In this document: positions 17,648-27,100 of the stretch, one piece after another
How positions within the stretch are numbered: position 1 is the first letter of the stretch
How the letters are laid out: every line of letters starts with the position of its first letter
Assembly: GCA_014382705.1 (NCBI GenBank)
Contig: JACNJE010000117.1
Location: forward strand, 1 to 36,863
Direction of reading: 5' to 3'
DNA length: 36,863 nt
DNA from: Verrucomicrobiota bacterium
GTDB taxonomy: Bacteria > Verrucomicrobiota > Verrucomicrobiia > Limisphaerales > UBA1096
Position numbers and translations under genes: made by a program
Notes under the pieces: model-generated
Database searches by the model: none
Told to the model about the DNA's origin: nothing
Seen by the model: the letters and a program-made list of their open reading frames with translations, nothing else

Positions 17648-18139
17648 GTGCCGTACCGGATCCGGAAAATCGTGTCCGGCGGCCAGACTGGTGTCGATCG
17701 CGCGGCGCTGGACTGGGCGCTGGCCAACGGCGTGGCGTGCGGCGGCTGGTGCCCGCTGGGCCGGTGGGCGGAGGACGGGCCGATCGATGCCCGGTATCCG
17801 CTGCGGGAAACCCCGGAGGCGAACCCGGCCCAGCGCACCGAGTGGAACGTCCGCGACAGCGACGGCACGTTGATCGTCAGCTTGGCCAAGCGCCTGGCCG
17901 GCGGCACGCGGTTGACGGCCGATTTGGCCAAGCGCCTGGCCAAGCCGCACTTGATTGTGACGCAAACCGACGGCGACTTGCCGGCTCAGGCGGAGTCGCT
18001 GCGGCGATTCATCGCGGAGCACGGCGTCGCGGTGCTCAACGTCGCCGGGCCAAGGGAATCGGGCGAGCCGGGCGCGGGGGAATACGCCGCCGGGCTGCTG
18101 GATGCCGCGCTTGGCCAGGCGGGCGGCCCGGAAAAATAA
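17648..18139 (+). CDS. Putative molybdenum carrier protein (pMoCo-carrier-like)
   Basis: A 163-residue Rossmann-like protein. The N-terminal SGGQTGVDRAALDWA (about residues 10-24), the GGWCPLGRWAEDG segment (about 32-44) and RTEWNVRDSDGTLIV (about 63-77) match the putative molybdenum carrier family related to algal molybdenum-cofactor carriers and to SLOG/LOG-like nucleotide-binding folds. Whether it carries cofactor here is inferred from the family name only. The start is a GTG at 17648 placed at the family's usual beginning. Two palindrome copies (17882 and 17924) encode a doubled LAKRLA motif (about residues 79-101), a visible protein-level imprint of the repeat. No other molybdenum genes lie in the window. 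Confidence 0.75.
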   Translation: MPYRIRKIVSGGQTGVDRAALDWALANGVACGGWCPLGRWAEDGPIDARYPLRETPEANPAQRTEWNVRDSDGTLIVSLAKRLAGGTRLTADLAKRLAKPHLIVTQTDGDLPAQAESLRRFIAEHGVAVLNVAGPRESGEPGAGEYAAGLLDAALGQAGGPEK

Positions 18140-18182
18140 ATTGAGCCAAGTCCGCTTTGCCGTCACTCTCCGCGGCCCGGAA

Positions 18183-19481
18183 ATGCGGAAGGTGAACATA
18201 GGCTTGGTTGGGTGCGGCACGGTGGGCAGCGGTGTGGTGAACGGCTTGGCCCACAACGGCGCGCTGATGGGCTCGCGCCTCGGCGTGCGCCTGTCGCTCG
18301 GCGGCGTGGCGGTGCGAAACCCGCGCAAGGCCCGGCCGACTCGGTTGGCCAAGGGCCTCGTCACGACCGACTGGGAGGCGCTGGTGCGCGACCCGAAGAT
18401 CGACGTGGTGGTGGAGTTGATGGGCGGCACGACCACGGCGCGCCGGGTCGTCACCGAGGCGCTCAAGCTGGGCAAGCCGGTCATCACCGCCAACAAGGCG
18501 CTGATCTCCGCGCACGGCGAGTCGATCTTTCGGCTCGTGGAGAAGAACGGCGGCAACCTTTATTATGAAGCGTCGGTCGCGGGCGGCATCCCGATCATCA
18601 AGTCGCTCCGTGAGGGCCTTAGCGGCAACCGCATCCGGAGGCTGTACGGCATTCTCAACGGCACCTGCAATTACATCCTCACGCAAATGGAGGCGGTGGG
18701 GATGGAGTTTGCCGCCGCGCTGGAGGACGCGCAGCGGATGGGCTACGCCGAGGCCGAGCCGTCGCTGGATGTCGACGGGTTCGACGCGCAGCACAAGACC
18801 GGCATCCTCGCCTCGCTGGCGCACGGGTTCTGGGTGAAGCCGGGGCAGATTTTTGTCGAGGGCATCCGGCACATCACGCCGCTGGACATCCAGTTCGCGC
18901 GGCGGCTGGGCTACTGCATCAAGCTGCTTGGCATCGTGAAGAAACGGGGCGGCAAGGTGCAGATCGCCGTCCACCCGGCGCTCGTGCCGGAGACGCACGT
19001 GCTGGCCAATGTCAGCGGTGTGTACAACGCCATCCTCGTGCGGGGCGACATCGTTGGCGACACGCTGCATTACGGGCAGGGCGCCGGCGCGGACGCCACG
19101 GCCAGCGCGGTGTTGAGCGACCTGGCCGACGCGGCGCTCGACCTGAAACACGGCAGCCTCGGCCGCGTGCCGCCGTTCGTGCCGCACGAGCAGGATGGCG
19201 CGGTGCTGCCGATGGACCGGGCGGTCAGCCCGTTTTATCTGCGCCTGAGCGTGATCGACCGGCCGGGGACACTGGCCAAGATCGCGGCCATCCTCGGCGG
19301 GGCCAAGATCGGCATCTGCTCAGTGATCCAGCCGGAGGGGCACGTCGGCGAGAGCGTGCCGTTGATCATGATGCTCCACGACGCGCCGGATGCGGCCATG
19401 CGGCAGGCGCTCAAGAAAATCGCACGGCTATCCGCCGTGAAAGCAAAGCCAACCATGATCCGAGTGGAAACCTTCGAATGA
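18183..19481 (+). CDS. hom: Homoserine dehydrogenase
   Basis: A 432-residue enzyme that reduces aspartate semialdehyde to homoserine for threonine and methionine synthesis. The NAD(P) motif [13 protein letters not shown] spans about residues 8-20; [10 protein letters not shown] (about 100-109) and [10 protein letters not shown] (about 156-165) belong to the catalytic domain, and an ACT regulatory domain ([19 protein letters not shown], about 350-425) closes the protein, implying feedback control by an amino acid such as threonine. The ATG at 18183 fits the family start; the frame is open further upstream over the preceding gene. Its stop overlaps the start of the threonine synthase gene (ATGA), so the two are translationally coupled. 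Confidence 0.97.
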   Translation: MRKVNIGLVGCGTVGSGVVNGLAHNGALMGSRLGVRLSLGGVAVRNPRKARPTRLAKGLVTTDWEALVRDPKIDVVVELMGGTTTARRVVTEALKLGKPVITANKALISAHGESIFRLVEKNGGNLYYEASVAGGIPIIKSLREGLSGNRIRRLYGILNGTCNYILTQMEAVGMEFAAALEDAQRMGYAEAEPSLDVDGFDAQHKTGILASLAHGFWVKPGQIFVEGIRHITPLDIQFARRLGYCIKLLGIVKKRGGKVQIAVHPALVPETHVLANVSGVYNAILVRGDIVGDTLHYGQGAGADATASAVLSDLADAALDLKHGSLGRVPPFVPHEQDGAVLPMDRAVSPFYLRLSVIDRPGTLAKIAAILGGAKIGICSVIQPEGHVGESVPLIMMLHDAPDAAMRQALKKIARLSAVKAKPTMIRVETFE

Positions 19482-20569
19482 CCATGAGCCGGGACGTCAC
19501 CAACATACCGGTTGCCTGGCAGGGGTTGATCCGCCGGTTTGCGGCGTACTTGCCGGTAGACGACTCGACGCCGGTTGTGTCGCTGCTCGAGGGCAACACG
19601 CCGCTGATTCGTGCCGACCGCCTGGCCCGCGAGATCGGCGGCGAGATCGAGTTGTACCTCAAGTACGAGGGCCTGAACCCGACCGCTTCGTTCAAGGATC
19701 GCGGCATGACGCTGGCCGTGTCGAAGGCCTTGGAGCGCGGCGCGGAGGTGGTCATTTGCGCCAGCACTGGAAACACCTCCGCATCGGCGGCGGCCTACGC
19801 GGCCCGCGCCGGGATGAAGTGCGTGGTGCTGCTGCCGCACGGCAAGATCGCGCAGGGCAAACTGGCGCAGGCGCTGATGCACGGCGCGATGACGATCGCG
19901 ATCGAGGGCAACTTCGACGACGCGCTGCGGATCGTCCGCGAGTTGGGCGAGACCGGCCAGGTGGAGGTCGTGAACAGCATCAACCCGGTGCGGATCGAGG
20001 GGCAAAAGACGGCGGCGTTCGAGGTGGTCGACCAGCTTGGCCAAGCGCCGGACTTTCATTTGCTGCCGGTCGGCAACGCCGGAAACATCACCGCCTACTG
20101 GCGCGGCTACACCGAATACCGCGACGCCGGCTTGGCCAAGGCGGTGCCGAGGATGTTCGGATTCCAGGCCGCCAACGCGGCACCGCTGGTCGTGGGCCGG
20201 CCGATCGAGAATCCGCAGACGGTGGCCACCGCCATCCGCATCGGCAACCCGGCCAGTTGGGACGGCGCGGTGAACGCCCTGAAGGAATCCAACGGCCAGA
20301 TTGCCAAGGTGACCGACGAGGAGATTTTGGCGGCGTACAAACTGGCGGCGCGAACCGAGGGTGTGTTCGCCGAGCCGGCTAGCGCGGCGTCGCTCGCCGG
20401 GCTGAGCCACAGCGTGCGTGACGGGTTGATCCCGGCTGGCAGCAAGGTCGTCGCCACGCTCACCGGCCATGGCCTGAAGGATCCGGACAACGCCATCCGC
20501 GTCGCCGGCTTCGAGCCAACCGTCGTCGCCCCGGAGACCGACGCCGTCAAGCGGCTCATCGGGCTTTGA
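19478..20569 (+). CDS. thrC: Threonine synthase
   Basis: A 363-residue PLP enzyme that converts O-phosphohomoserine to threonine. The PLP lysine is Lys73 in [11 protein letters not shown], and the [18 protein letters not shown] loop (about residues 94-111) and [16 protein letters not shown] (about 196-211) bind the cofactor phosphate and substrate. The start ATG overlaps the hom stop by four bases; an alternative ATG lies six bases on. The pair covers two of the three steps from aspartate semialdehyde to threonine; homoserine kinase is not in the window. Two palindrome copies (20037, 20132) encode Leu-Gly-Gln and Leu-Ala-Lys in surface segments. Confidence 0.96.
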   Translation: MTMSRDVTNIPVAWQGLIRRFAAYLPVDDSTPVVSLLEGNTPLIRADRLAREIGGEIELYLKYEGLNPTASFKDRGMTLAVSKALERGAEVVICASTGNTSASAAAYAARAGMKCVVLLPHGKIAQGKLAQALMHGAMTIAIEGNFDDALRIVRELGETGQVEVVNSINPVRIEGQKTAAFEVVDQLGQAPDFHLLPVGNAGNITAYWRGYTEYRDAGLAKAVPRMFGFQAANAAPLVVGRPIENPQTVATAIRIGNPASWDGAVNALKESNGQIAKVTDEEILAAYKLAARTEGVFAEPASAASLAGLSHSVRDGLIPAGSKVVATLTGHGLKDPDNAIRVAGFEPTVVAPETDAVKRLIGL

Positions 20570-20588
20570 GCCCGCCGCTTGGCCAAGC

Positions 20589-20682
20589 GGGGGGAGGGGC
20601 GAGTTGCACCTCGCTCCCAAACTAAAGCCCGTAAGGCGTGACTGAAAAAAGTTTCGGACGAGGTGGAACTCGTCCCTCCCCC
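20589..20682. repeat. Palindromic intergenic repeat between thrC and trxB
   Basis: The left arm GGGGGAGGGGCGAGTTGCAC continuing to about 20617 is an imperfect reverse complement of the right arm at about 20656-20682, which reads GGACGAGGTGGAACTCGTCC and then CTCCC. The 38-bp centre contains AAAGCCCGTAAGGCGTGACTG. It lies just after a TTGGCCAA copy (20579). It has the form of a miniature palindromic repeat or relic and encodes nothing. Confidence 0.75.
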
Positions 20683-20737
20683 GGCGTTCCGCTTGGCTTG
20701 CCAAAGGGCGGTTGCGTCACTACCGTCCCCGGCCTGC

Positions 20738-21670
20738 ATGGAGAAGGTCATCATCATCGGATCCGGTTGCGCCGGGTTGACTGCCGCAATTTACACCGCA
20801 CGGGCCAACCTCGAGCCGGTGGTGCTGACCGGCGCGTTGCCGGGCGGGCTGCTCACCACGACGAGCATCGTCGAGAATTACCCCGGCTTCGCCAACGGCA
20901 TCGACGGCACGGCATTGATGATGGAGATGCAGCAGCAGGCCGAGCGGTTCGGGGCGAAGATCCGGTTTGGCAGCACGGTCGAGTCGATTGATTTCGCTGG
21001 CCAACCGCTCAAGCTGACCGTGGACGGCGGTGAAATGGAGACGCAGACCGTGATCATCGCCAGCGGCGCGGGGCATCGTCACCTCGGGCTGGAGAGCGAG
21101 GCCAAGCTGGAAAAAAAGGGTGTCACGTATTGCGCGACCTGCGACGGTGCCTTGCCGATGTTCCGCAACCAGCCGCTGGTGGTGGTCGGCGGCGGCGACT
21201 CCGCCTGCGAGGAGGCGACGTATCTAACCCGTTTTGCTTCAAAAGTTTACCTCGTGCATAGGCGCGACGAGCTGCGGGCGTCAAAAATCATGGCTGAACG
21301 GACTCTGGCCAACGACAAGATTGAGCCGGTATGGCATTCAGAGGTCACCGAGGTGCTGGATGTCGCACAGGACAAAGTGACCGGGGTGAAGGTGCGCGAC
21401 AACCCGTCGGGCGAGGAGAGTACCCTCGACTGCGCCGGGTTGTTCATTGCGATCGGGCACGTGCCGAACACGCAGCTCTTCCGGGGCGTGATCGACATGA
21501 ACGACGCCGGTTATATCTTGCCCAAGCGCGGGCAGGAAACCAATGTTGCCGGCGTGTTCGTGGCGGGCGACTGCTCCGACCACGTTTACCGGCAGGCGGT
21601 CACGGCGGCCGGCCAGGGGTGCGCCGCCGCGATCGATGCCGAGCGGTTCCTCGCGGCTCTCGAGCAGTGA
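20738..21670 (+). CDS. trxB: Thioredoxin-disulfide reductase
   Basis: A 310-residue flavoprotein that passes electrons from NADPH to thioredoxin in the cytoplasm. FAD binds at IIIGSGCAGLTAAIY (residues 5-19); the redox pair is Cys132 and Cys135 in YCATCDG; the NADPH motif VVGGGDSACEEA follows at about 152-163, and VFVAGDCSD (about 279-287) completes the FAD site. Length is normal. The first FAD motif has Cys in place of the usual Pro (GSGCAG versus GSGPAG), a mild oddity. The ATG at 20738 is set by the domain start; the frame is open upstream across the intergenic repeat. hisB follows after 29 bp, most of which is a palindrome copy. Confidence 0.95.
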   Translation: MEKVIIIGSGCAGLTAAIYTARANLEPVVLTGALPGGLLTTTSIVENYPGFANGIDGTALMMEMQQQAERFGAKIRFGSTVESIDFAGQPLKLTVDGGEMETQTVIIASGAGHRHLGLESEAKLEKKGVTYCATCDGALPMFRNQPLVVVGGGDSACEEATYLTRFASKVYLVHRRDELRASKIMAERTLANDKIEPVWHSEVTEVLDVAQDKVTGVKVRDNPSGEESTLDCAGLFIAIGHVPNTQLFRGVIDMNDAGYILPKRGQETNVAGVFVAGDCSDHVYRQAVTAAGQGCAAAIDAERFLAALEQ

Positions 21671-21699
21671 CGCCGCTTGGCCAAGCGAACAACTCAACC

Positions 21700-22362
21700 A
21701 TGCAGCCGCGCAAGGCACAGATCAAACGCGACACCGCGGAGACGAAGATCCGGCTCAGCCTGAACATCGACGGCAGAGGCAAATCGAAAATCGACACCGG
21801 CATCCCGTTCTTCGATCACATGCTGACGTTGTTCGCCAAGCACGCGACGATGGATCTGAACCTGCGTTGCAACGGCGACGTCGAGGTGGACCACCACCAC
21901 ACCGTCGAGGATTGCGGCATCGCGCTGGGGCAGGCGTTCGTCGAGGCGCTGGGCGACAAGAAGGGCGTGCGGCGTTACGGCACCGGGTTCGACCCGCGCA
22001 ACCCGTTCACCGGCGAGGCGTACGTGCCGATGGACGAATGCCTCGCACGGTGCGTGATCGATTTCAGCAACCGGCCACACCTTGTGTGGCGCGGCTTGGC
22101 CAAACACCACCAGAAGGGCGTCACCGACGCCGACAAGACACAGGACATGTCGTCGGTGTTCCGCTTCGGGCTGGCGAAGGAGTTTTTCCAGGCGTTCACC
22201 AACGACTCCCGGTGCAACCTGCACCTCGAATTGCTGTATGGCGACGAGCCGCACCACATCGTCGAGGCGCTGTTCAAGGCGTTCGCCCGGGCGGCCGACG
22301 CGGCTTGTCAGCGCGACCCGCGAATCGCCGGGCAACTACCCAGCACAAAGGGAAAGTTGTAG
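21700..22362 (+). CDS. hisB: Imidazoleglycerol-phosphate dehydratase
   Basis: A 220-residue HisB, monofunctional (no N-terminal phosphatase domain). It dehydrates imidazole glycerol phosphate in histidine synthesis using Mn. Metal-binding and signature motifs are present: GIPFFDHML (about residues 34-42), DVEVDHHHTVEDCGI (about 60-74), and the second-half HHIVEALFKAFARA (about 186-199). The ATG at 21700 gives the usual RDTAETKIRL start. Other his genes are absent from the window, so the pathway is scattered. The palindrome at 22096 is read as Leu-Ala-Lys. The sigma factor gene starts 39 bp downstream. Confidence 0.96.
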   Translation: MQPRKAQIKRDTAETKIRLSLNIDGRGKSKIDTGIPFFDHMLTLFAKHATMDLNLRCNGDVEVDHHHTVEDCGIALGQAFVEALGDKKGVRRYGTGFDPRNPFTGEAYVPMDECLARCVIDFSNRPHLVWRGLAKHHQKGVTDADKTQDMSSVFRFGLAKEFFQAFTNDSRCNLHLELLYGDEPHHIVEALFKAFARAADAACQRDPRIAGQLPSTKGKL

Positions 22363-22401
22363 GCACCTTGAATAAGCCCGTGGCCGGGCGCGTCACCTGA
22401 A

Positions 22402-23010
22402 ATGCCGGAAGAACCAGCATATTCCTCGGCGGAAGATCCGCAACTGGTCGAGTGGGCCAAGGCGGGCGACATGTCGGCCTTTGAGGAACTGGTTTCACGG
22501 CACCGCGACCGCATCTACGTCCGCGCCTACAGCGTCATGCGCAACGAGGATCTCGCGGTGGATCTTTCCCAGAACGCGTGGGTTAAGGCGTGGCAGCGTC
22601 TCGACCAGTTCCATGGCGAGGCCAGTTTTCCGACCTGGCTGAGCCGGATCGTCACCAACCTCTGCCTCGACGAGTTGCGGCGGCAGAAGCGGGCGCGGAT
22701 GGACTCCATCGAGGCGATGGAGGAAACCACTGGCCCGGTCGAGAACCGGCTCGAGATGGAGACGGTCGACCCGGTCGAGGGATTGGACCGTCAGGAATTG
22801 AGGGAACGAATCGACGCTGCCTTGGCCAAGCTTTCGGACAAGCACCGCACGGTGATCGTCCTGTACGAGTTCGAGCAACTCGAGTACCGGGAGATCGCCG
22901 GGAAGATGGGTACCTCCATCGGGACCGTCATGTCGCGGTTGTTTTACGCCCGGAAACGACTGGCCAGCCTGCTGAACGAAACGCTGAAACGGGACGGATT
23001 AATCGAATGA
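22402..23010 (+). CDS. ECF-type RNA polymerase sigma factor (sigma-70 family)
   Basis: A 202-residue two-domain sigma factor. Region 2 (about residues 25-98) includes DLAVDLSQNAWVKAWQ and FPTWLSRIVTNLCLDELRR, and region 4 (about 142-195) has the helix-turn-helix LEYREIAGKMGTSIGTVMSRLFYARKRL. The linker holds an acidic segment (EETTGPVENRLEMETVDP). It should direct RNA polymerase to a small extracytoplasmic-response regulon. Its stop overlaps the start of a membrane-anchored protein by four bases (ATGA), the arrangement of sigma/anti-sigma pairs. One palindrome copy (22822) lies in the linker before region 4 and is read as Leu-Ala-Lys. Confidence 0.92.
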   Translation: MPEEPAYSSAEDPQLVEWAKAGDMSAFEELVSRHRDRIYVRAYSVMRNEDLAVDLSQNAWVKAWQRLDQFHGEASFPTWLSRIVTNLCLDELRRQKRARMDSIEAMEETTGPVENRLEMETVDPVEGLDRQELRERIDAALAKLSDKHRTVIVLYEFEQLEYREIAGKMGTSIGTVMSRLFYARKRLASLLNETLKRDGLIE

Positions 23011-23528
23011 ACGAGAACGAGACAGAACTGAGAGTGCAAGCCCTCGTGGACGGTGAACTCACCGGCACCGAGGCGGAGGCGTTGCGCACGCGCATCGAGG
23101 GGGATGACGCGTTGCGGGAGCTGCACGCCCGGCTCACCGCCGTGCGCGGGCTGATGCACGGCGCCGAGTTGCCGCGCCCGCTGCCGGAGCCGGGCGACTT
23201 CCACTGGAGCCAAATCTCAAATGCCATTCAGTACGAAGAGCGGCAGGCCAAGCGCTTGGCCAGGCCGGCCTCCGGCATGGGCTCGCTGCTGCGCTGGGTG
23301 ACCCCGCTGGCCGGCTTGGGCTGCATCCTTCTGCTGCTGACCTCGCCCTCGCGGCACAACGGGCCGCCCGACCTCGGCATCCTGCTGGGCAGCGACCACG
23401 AACTGGAGTTGTCCGCCGACGAGATCGACGTGATGACTTTTAACACCGGGGACGATAACATGAGCATCGTCTGGCTCGACTACGCCATCGATCTTCGACC
23501 CGACACCCTTCAACTTTGGCTTGATTAG
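23007..23528 (+). CDS. Probable membrane-anchored anti-sigma factor
   Basis: A 173-residue protein directly coupled to the sigma factor. The cytoplasmic N terminus (LRVQALVDGELTGTEAEALR, with a following helix) resembles anti-sigma N-terminal helices. There is no zinc HxxxCxxC motif. One transmembrane segment (about residues 90-108, WVTPLAGLGCILLLLT) precedes a short acidic outer tail. It is expected to hold the sigma factor at the membrane until a signal releases it; that role is inferred from gene order and topology. A head-to-head GGCCAAGCGCTTGGCC palindrome fusion lies inside the gene at 23246-23261, in the juxtamembrane linker. Confidence 0.75.
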   Translation: MNENETELRVQALVDGELTGTEAEALRTRIEGDDALRELHARLTAVRGLMHGAELPRPLPEPGDFHWSQISNAIQYEERQAKRLARPASGMGSLLRWVTPLAGLGCILLLLTSPSRHNGPPDLGILLGSDHELELSADEIDVMTFNTGDDNMSIVWLDYAIDLRPDTLQLWLD

Positions 23529-23585
23529 CCTCCGCCTTCCCACTAGACACCCCTTTGCGATGCCCCGATCGCGCTCCAGCTCCCG

Positions 23586-24017
23586 ATGAAACGTTTCACC
23601 GTCATGGTCGCCACGCTGCTGATTGCCGCCAATGGCCATATTGCGGCGCAAGCCGACTCGATCTCCGTGCAGGCCCGCCTCGTGCTCGGCACCAGCAAGG
23701 AGCAGAAAGACCGGATGGAGGCTTCGGCCGCCATCAAGAAGAAACTGGCCCAGGTGTTCAAGTGGAAGCATTACTACGAGCTGCACTCGAAGCGGATGAC
23801 CATCGCCGATGCATCCACCAAGTCCGCCAAGCTGAGCCGGGCCGCCTCGATCAAGGTCACCAACAAGAAGAACGGCAAGGTCGCCGTCAGTCTGTTCAGC
23901 AAGGGCAAGATGCTGGTTCAAAAAACCCAAAACCTGAAGCCCGGCAGCCATATGGTGCTTGCCGGCAACACCGAGTCCGACTCTGCCTGGTTCATCGTCC
24001 TCTCCAAGTCCAAGTAA
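23586..24017 (+). CDS. Small secreted protein of unknown function
   Basis: A 143-residue protein with a signal peptide (MKRFTVMVATLLIAANGHIAAQA, cleavage after about residue 23). The mature part is Lys/Ser rich and predicted mostly beta (SIKVTNKKNGKVAVSLF, GSHMVLAGNTESDSAWFIVL). No enzyme motif is visible. It follows the sigma/anti-sigma pair by 57 bp on the same strand, so it may be a target or signal component of that system. Similar short exported proteins appear next to sigma/anti-sigma genes in Verrucomicrobia, but I cannot name a family with confidence. Confidence 0.65.
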   Translation: MKRFTVMVATLLIAANGHIAAQADSISVQARLVLGTSKEQKDRMEASAAIKKKLAQVFKWKHYYELHSKRMTIADASTKSAKLSRAASIKVTNKKNGKVAVSLFSKGKMLVQKTQNLKPGSHMVLAGNTESDSAWFIVLSKSK

Positions 24018-24056
24018 CCCTCCCCCCGCTTGGCCGGAAAATTCGTTCCGTTTTTC

Positions 24057-24130
24057 ATCCGCAGATGACGCAGATCGGCGCAGATGGGGTCGGTGCTTGT
24101 GATCTGCGAACATCTGCGAAATCTGCGGAT
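24057..24130. repeat. 74-bp ATCCGCAGAT interspersed repeat, copy 1
   Basis: The repeat begins ATCCGCAGAT and ends with its exact complement ATCTGCGGAT (24121-24130). Internal GACGCAGAT and GGCGCAGAT units and the segment GATCTGCGAACATCT are present. Copy 2 at 28531-28604 has the same length and orientation, with about 62 of 74 positions identical by eye. Confidence 0.85.
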
Positions 24131-24177
24131 GATCTGTCCTGAAACAGTCGCGCTTGGCCAAGCGCTTGGCCGGGAGA

Positions 24178-27100
24178 TTATTCGTTTGATTCTGCCTCCG
24201 GCTTGGCTCGTGTGAGGTTGGTGATGTCGGCGGGGGTTTTAAGTTTGGCGGACGTCAGGCCGTTCTCGAGCAGCAGCGTCGCGATGGCCCGGGCGTTCGC
24301 CACCAGTTCCTCTTTGGACAACGACCGGGATGGGGATCGATTAGGCATCATCCCCATTCCCATCATCATGGGATTCATCATGCCGAAGGGATTGCCCGGT
24401 TCTCCGGAGTAATCTTCCGGCCGGATGATTTTCTCCAACTCCGGCAGGGCGCGGTTCCAGTTTTCGTCCAGCGGCTTTTTCGCGCTGTCGATCAAGTGGG
24501 CGATCAACTCCCTGTCCAGATTGCGGATCGCGGCGTTGACGAGGTTGCTGTCGTTCAGGTTCGCGCCGGCTTGTTCCAGTTGACGGAGGTTGTCGAGCAG
24601 GCCGGCTTGGGCGGCGTGCGCGGCTGCGGTCCGGTCGGCGTCGTCCCTCGCCTCGAGGTCCGGTTGCTGGGTCAGCAGATGCTTGAGAATCGCGCCGTCC
24701 GTGTTGGCGGCGGCGTGGTGCAGCGGGGTGCTCCCGTCCGACTCGCCCCGTTTCGGGTCGGCACCGCGATCGATGACCAGTTTGAAAAACGCCCAGTCGC
24801 CGACCCGCGCCGCCTGCGAGACGACGGACAATTCCGCCAACTCCACCTTGTTGGTGTCCTCCATCATCCCCATGCCCATCATGCCCGGCATCATCATCCC
24901 GTACGGGTTCATGCCCGGCATGCCCATGCCCATGCCCATCATGCCCGGCATCATTCCCGGGACCATCCCTTGGCCAAGCGGCGATCCCGAGTTGTCCGGG
25001 CTACCAAGGTCCGGCTTGGCCGGTTCCGTGCCGGGGACCGGGTGGTTGACGTCGGCGCCTCTCGCAATCAACAGGCGAGCCTTGGCAAAGTCACTTTTAG
25101 CCAAGGTCTTTCGGAGGAGCGAAACGTCGCCGCCCTCCTCGAATGCTTTTGGCATCAACGATTCCGGCACCTTGGCCAAGAGCAGGGGAAGTATGTTGGT
25201 GTTGGCCAACTCGAATGCCGTTGGCGACTCCGGGAACGGCATCCCCATCCCCGGCATGCCCATGCCCATCATCCCGTAAGGGTTCATCATCCCAGGCATC
25301 ATACCCGGCATGCCACCCATCATCCCGGGCAGGTCCATCCCGGGCGGGGTGTCCGGGGTGGCGGGGCTTTCCGGTTCTTCATCGGCCTCGATGGGGAGCA
25401 CCCCGGCGTCGAGCAGCGCAGTGACCATTTCGGCGTCCTGTTCGCTGACGGCAAACTCCAGCACGGTTCGTTGGGGTGAATCGTCAAAAATGCTAACGCT
25501 GAAAACAAAGAAGTCATCTCCCGGCGACTCATCCACATTCGGGGGAGTCCAAATCTTCGCTTTGCCGTTTGTGTCCACCCCCTGCTCGATGAGCCATAGC
25601 AGCATTTCGATATTGCCGCTGTGTACGGCGTGGTGCAGCGCGTTTTGTTGCGAGAGGATTTCCGTTTCCGATGCGCTGAAGTCGATCGTTTTCGACTTGC
25701 CGGACATCCCCGGCATCATCATCCCGGCCATGTCCGATTCGCTTTCCGGCGGCTGGGTTGAGCCGGGCTCGGGCCGGGTGATCTTCCAGCCTTTCTCGGC
25801 GAACGCCTTGAGTTGGCCGAGGTCACCCGCATGGATCGCGGCGAGGACGGCGTCGTAAATCCATGGCTGCGCAACGTCAGTGTCGTCGATGGAGATCTTG
25901 TAGCGGGGACTGCCGTGGTGTTCCCACGCCAGCGGTTTGCCGGTCAGGGTGTCGATCGGCAGGGCGGCGATGTAGTCCGGCACCAGTTCGCCGAGGTCGC
26001 CAGGCAGGTCGCCCTTCGCGCGTCGATACCGCTCGATGGCAATGCCCAGCCGTGCGGCGGAAAAGTGGTTCATCAATCGTCCGGCCTTGGCCATGGTATT
26101 TCCCATGACAGGCAACATCATCCGGCTGAATGGATACATTTTTTGTTCGCTGGTTGCCTCGGCCTTTGAGAAATGTAGGTTGAATTTTTCCCGGTCGATC
26201 CTGCCGGTATCCGCGGCCTCCCGGATCAACTCGGTATACTGCTTCATCGTGGTGTCGTAGAAGATCAAGTCCTTCACCAGCCATTGCCTTGGGATCCATC
26301 TAGTGTCCTTGATAAATTCGCCCGCAGACCCTTTCGTTTCACCGTTGATCACGCTTTCGATCGTCATGGTGGTCATCAACCGCTCGCTATGCATGCAGCG
26401 TTCCCATTGTTTGAGATAGTCCTTGTCGAGGGTGAGGAGTTTGTCCCACTCCGCCAGTTGTTCGTCATTCCATTGGCCCAAGTGCAGCCCGGCGATGAGT
26501 CCGTCCACGATGATGTGACCAATCGCGGTGTGCACCAGTTGGCCAATCAGATAAATGTCGCTTCCTGTCACCTCGAACAGCCGGAACTGAAGCCGCACAT
26601 CCTCCATCGCCCCGCCGCCGTCGCCCCGGGCAAGCTTGATCGGGGCCGAATGCCAAAGAACTAGGGTAAGTCCCTTGAATTTGGCCAAGTGCGGCACATG
26701 GAAATCGGCGCCGTTCTCGAACGGATACGGGAAATTCTGCTTCGGCCGCTTGACTGCCTCGCGCAGGTCGCGGAGCAGGCCGTCGAATTGGGCGAAATAT
26801 TGATCGATCACCTCCCGGTCGGTTCCTTCCATGGGAGAAATCGCCTCTCTGCGGCCTTCTCCCACACGAAGCTGGTCGGCAAAGTCTCCCAGATGAACGA
26901 TCTTTGTAATCGATGCCCCATATGGTTTTTCCGGGATTCGGCGCCTTGGAAAAACCCTCAAATCCAGAATGGCTTCAACGTTTGTCTTGATGGAAGGGTT
27001 GAGGTAGACCGCCTTCTCGCCGACATTCTGGGTGTATAGGAAACCGCTGAACGGCTTGGCCATGAAAAAGTTTTCGTCATCGGCCGGGACTTCGCCGATG

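Noticed and set aside
17564-18556. Upstream extension of purD by about 330 codons
   Set aside because: It is antisense to the molybdenum-carrier-like and hom genes, while PurD is complete from 17563.
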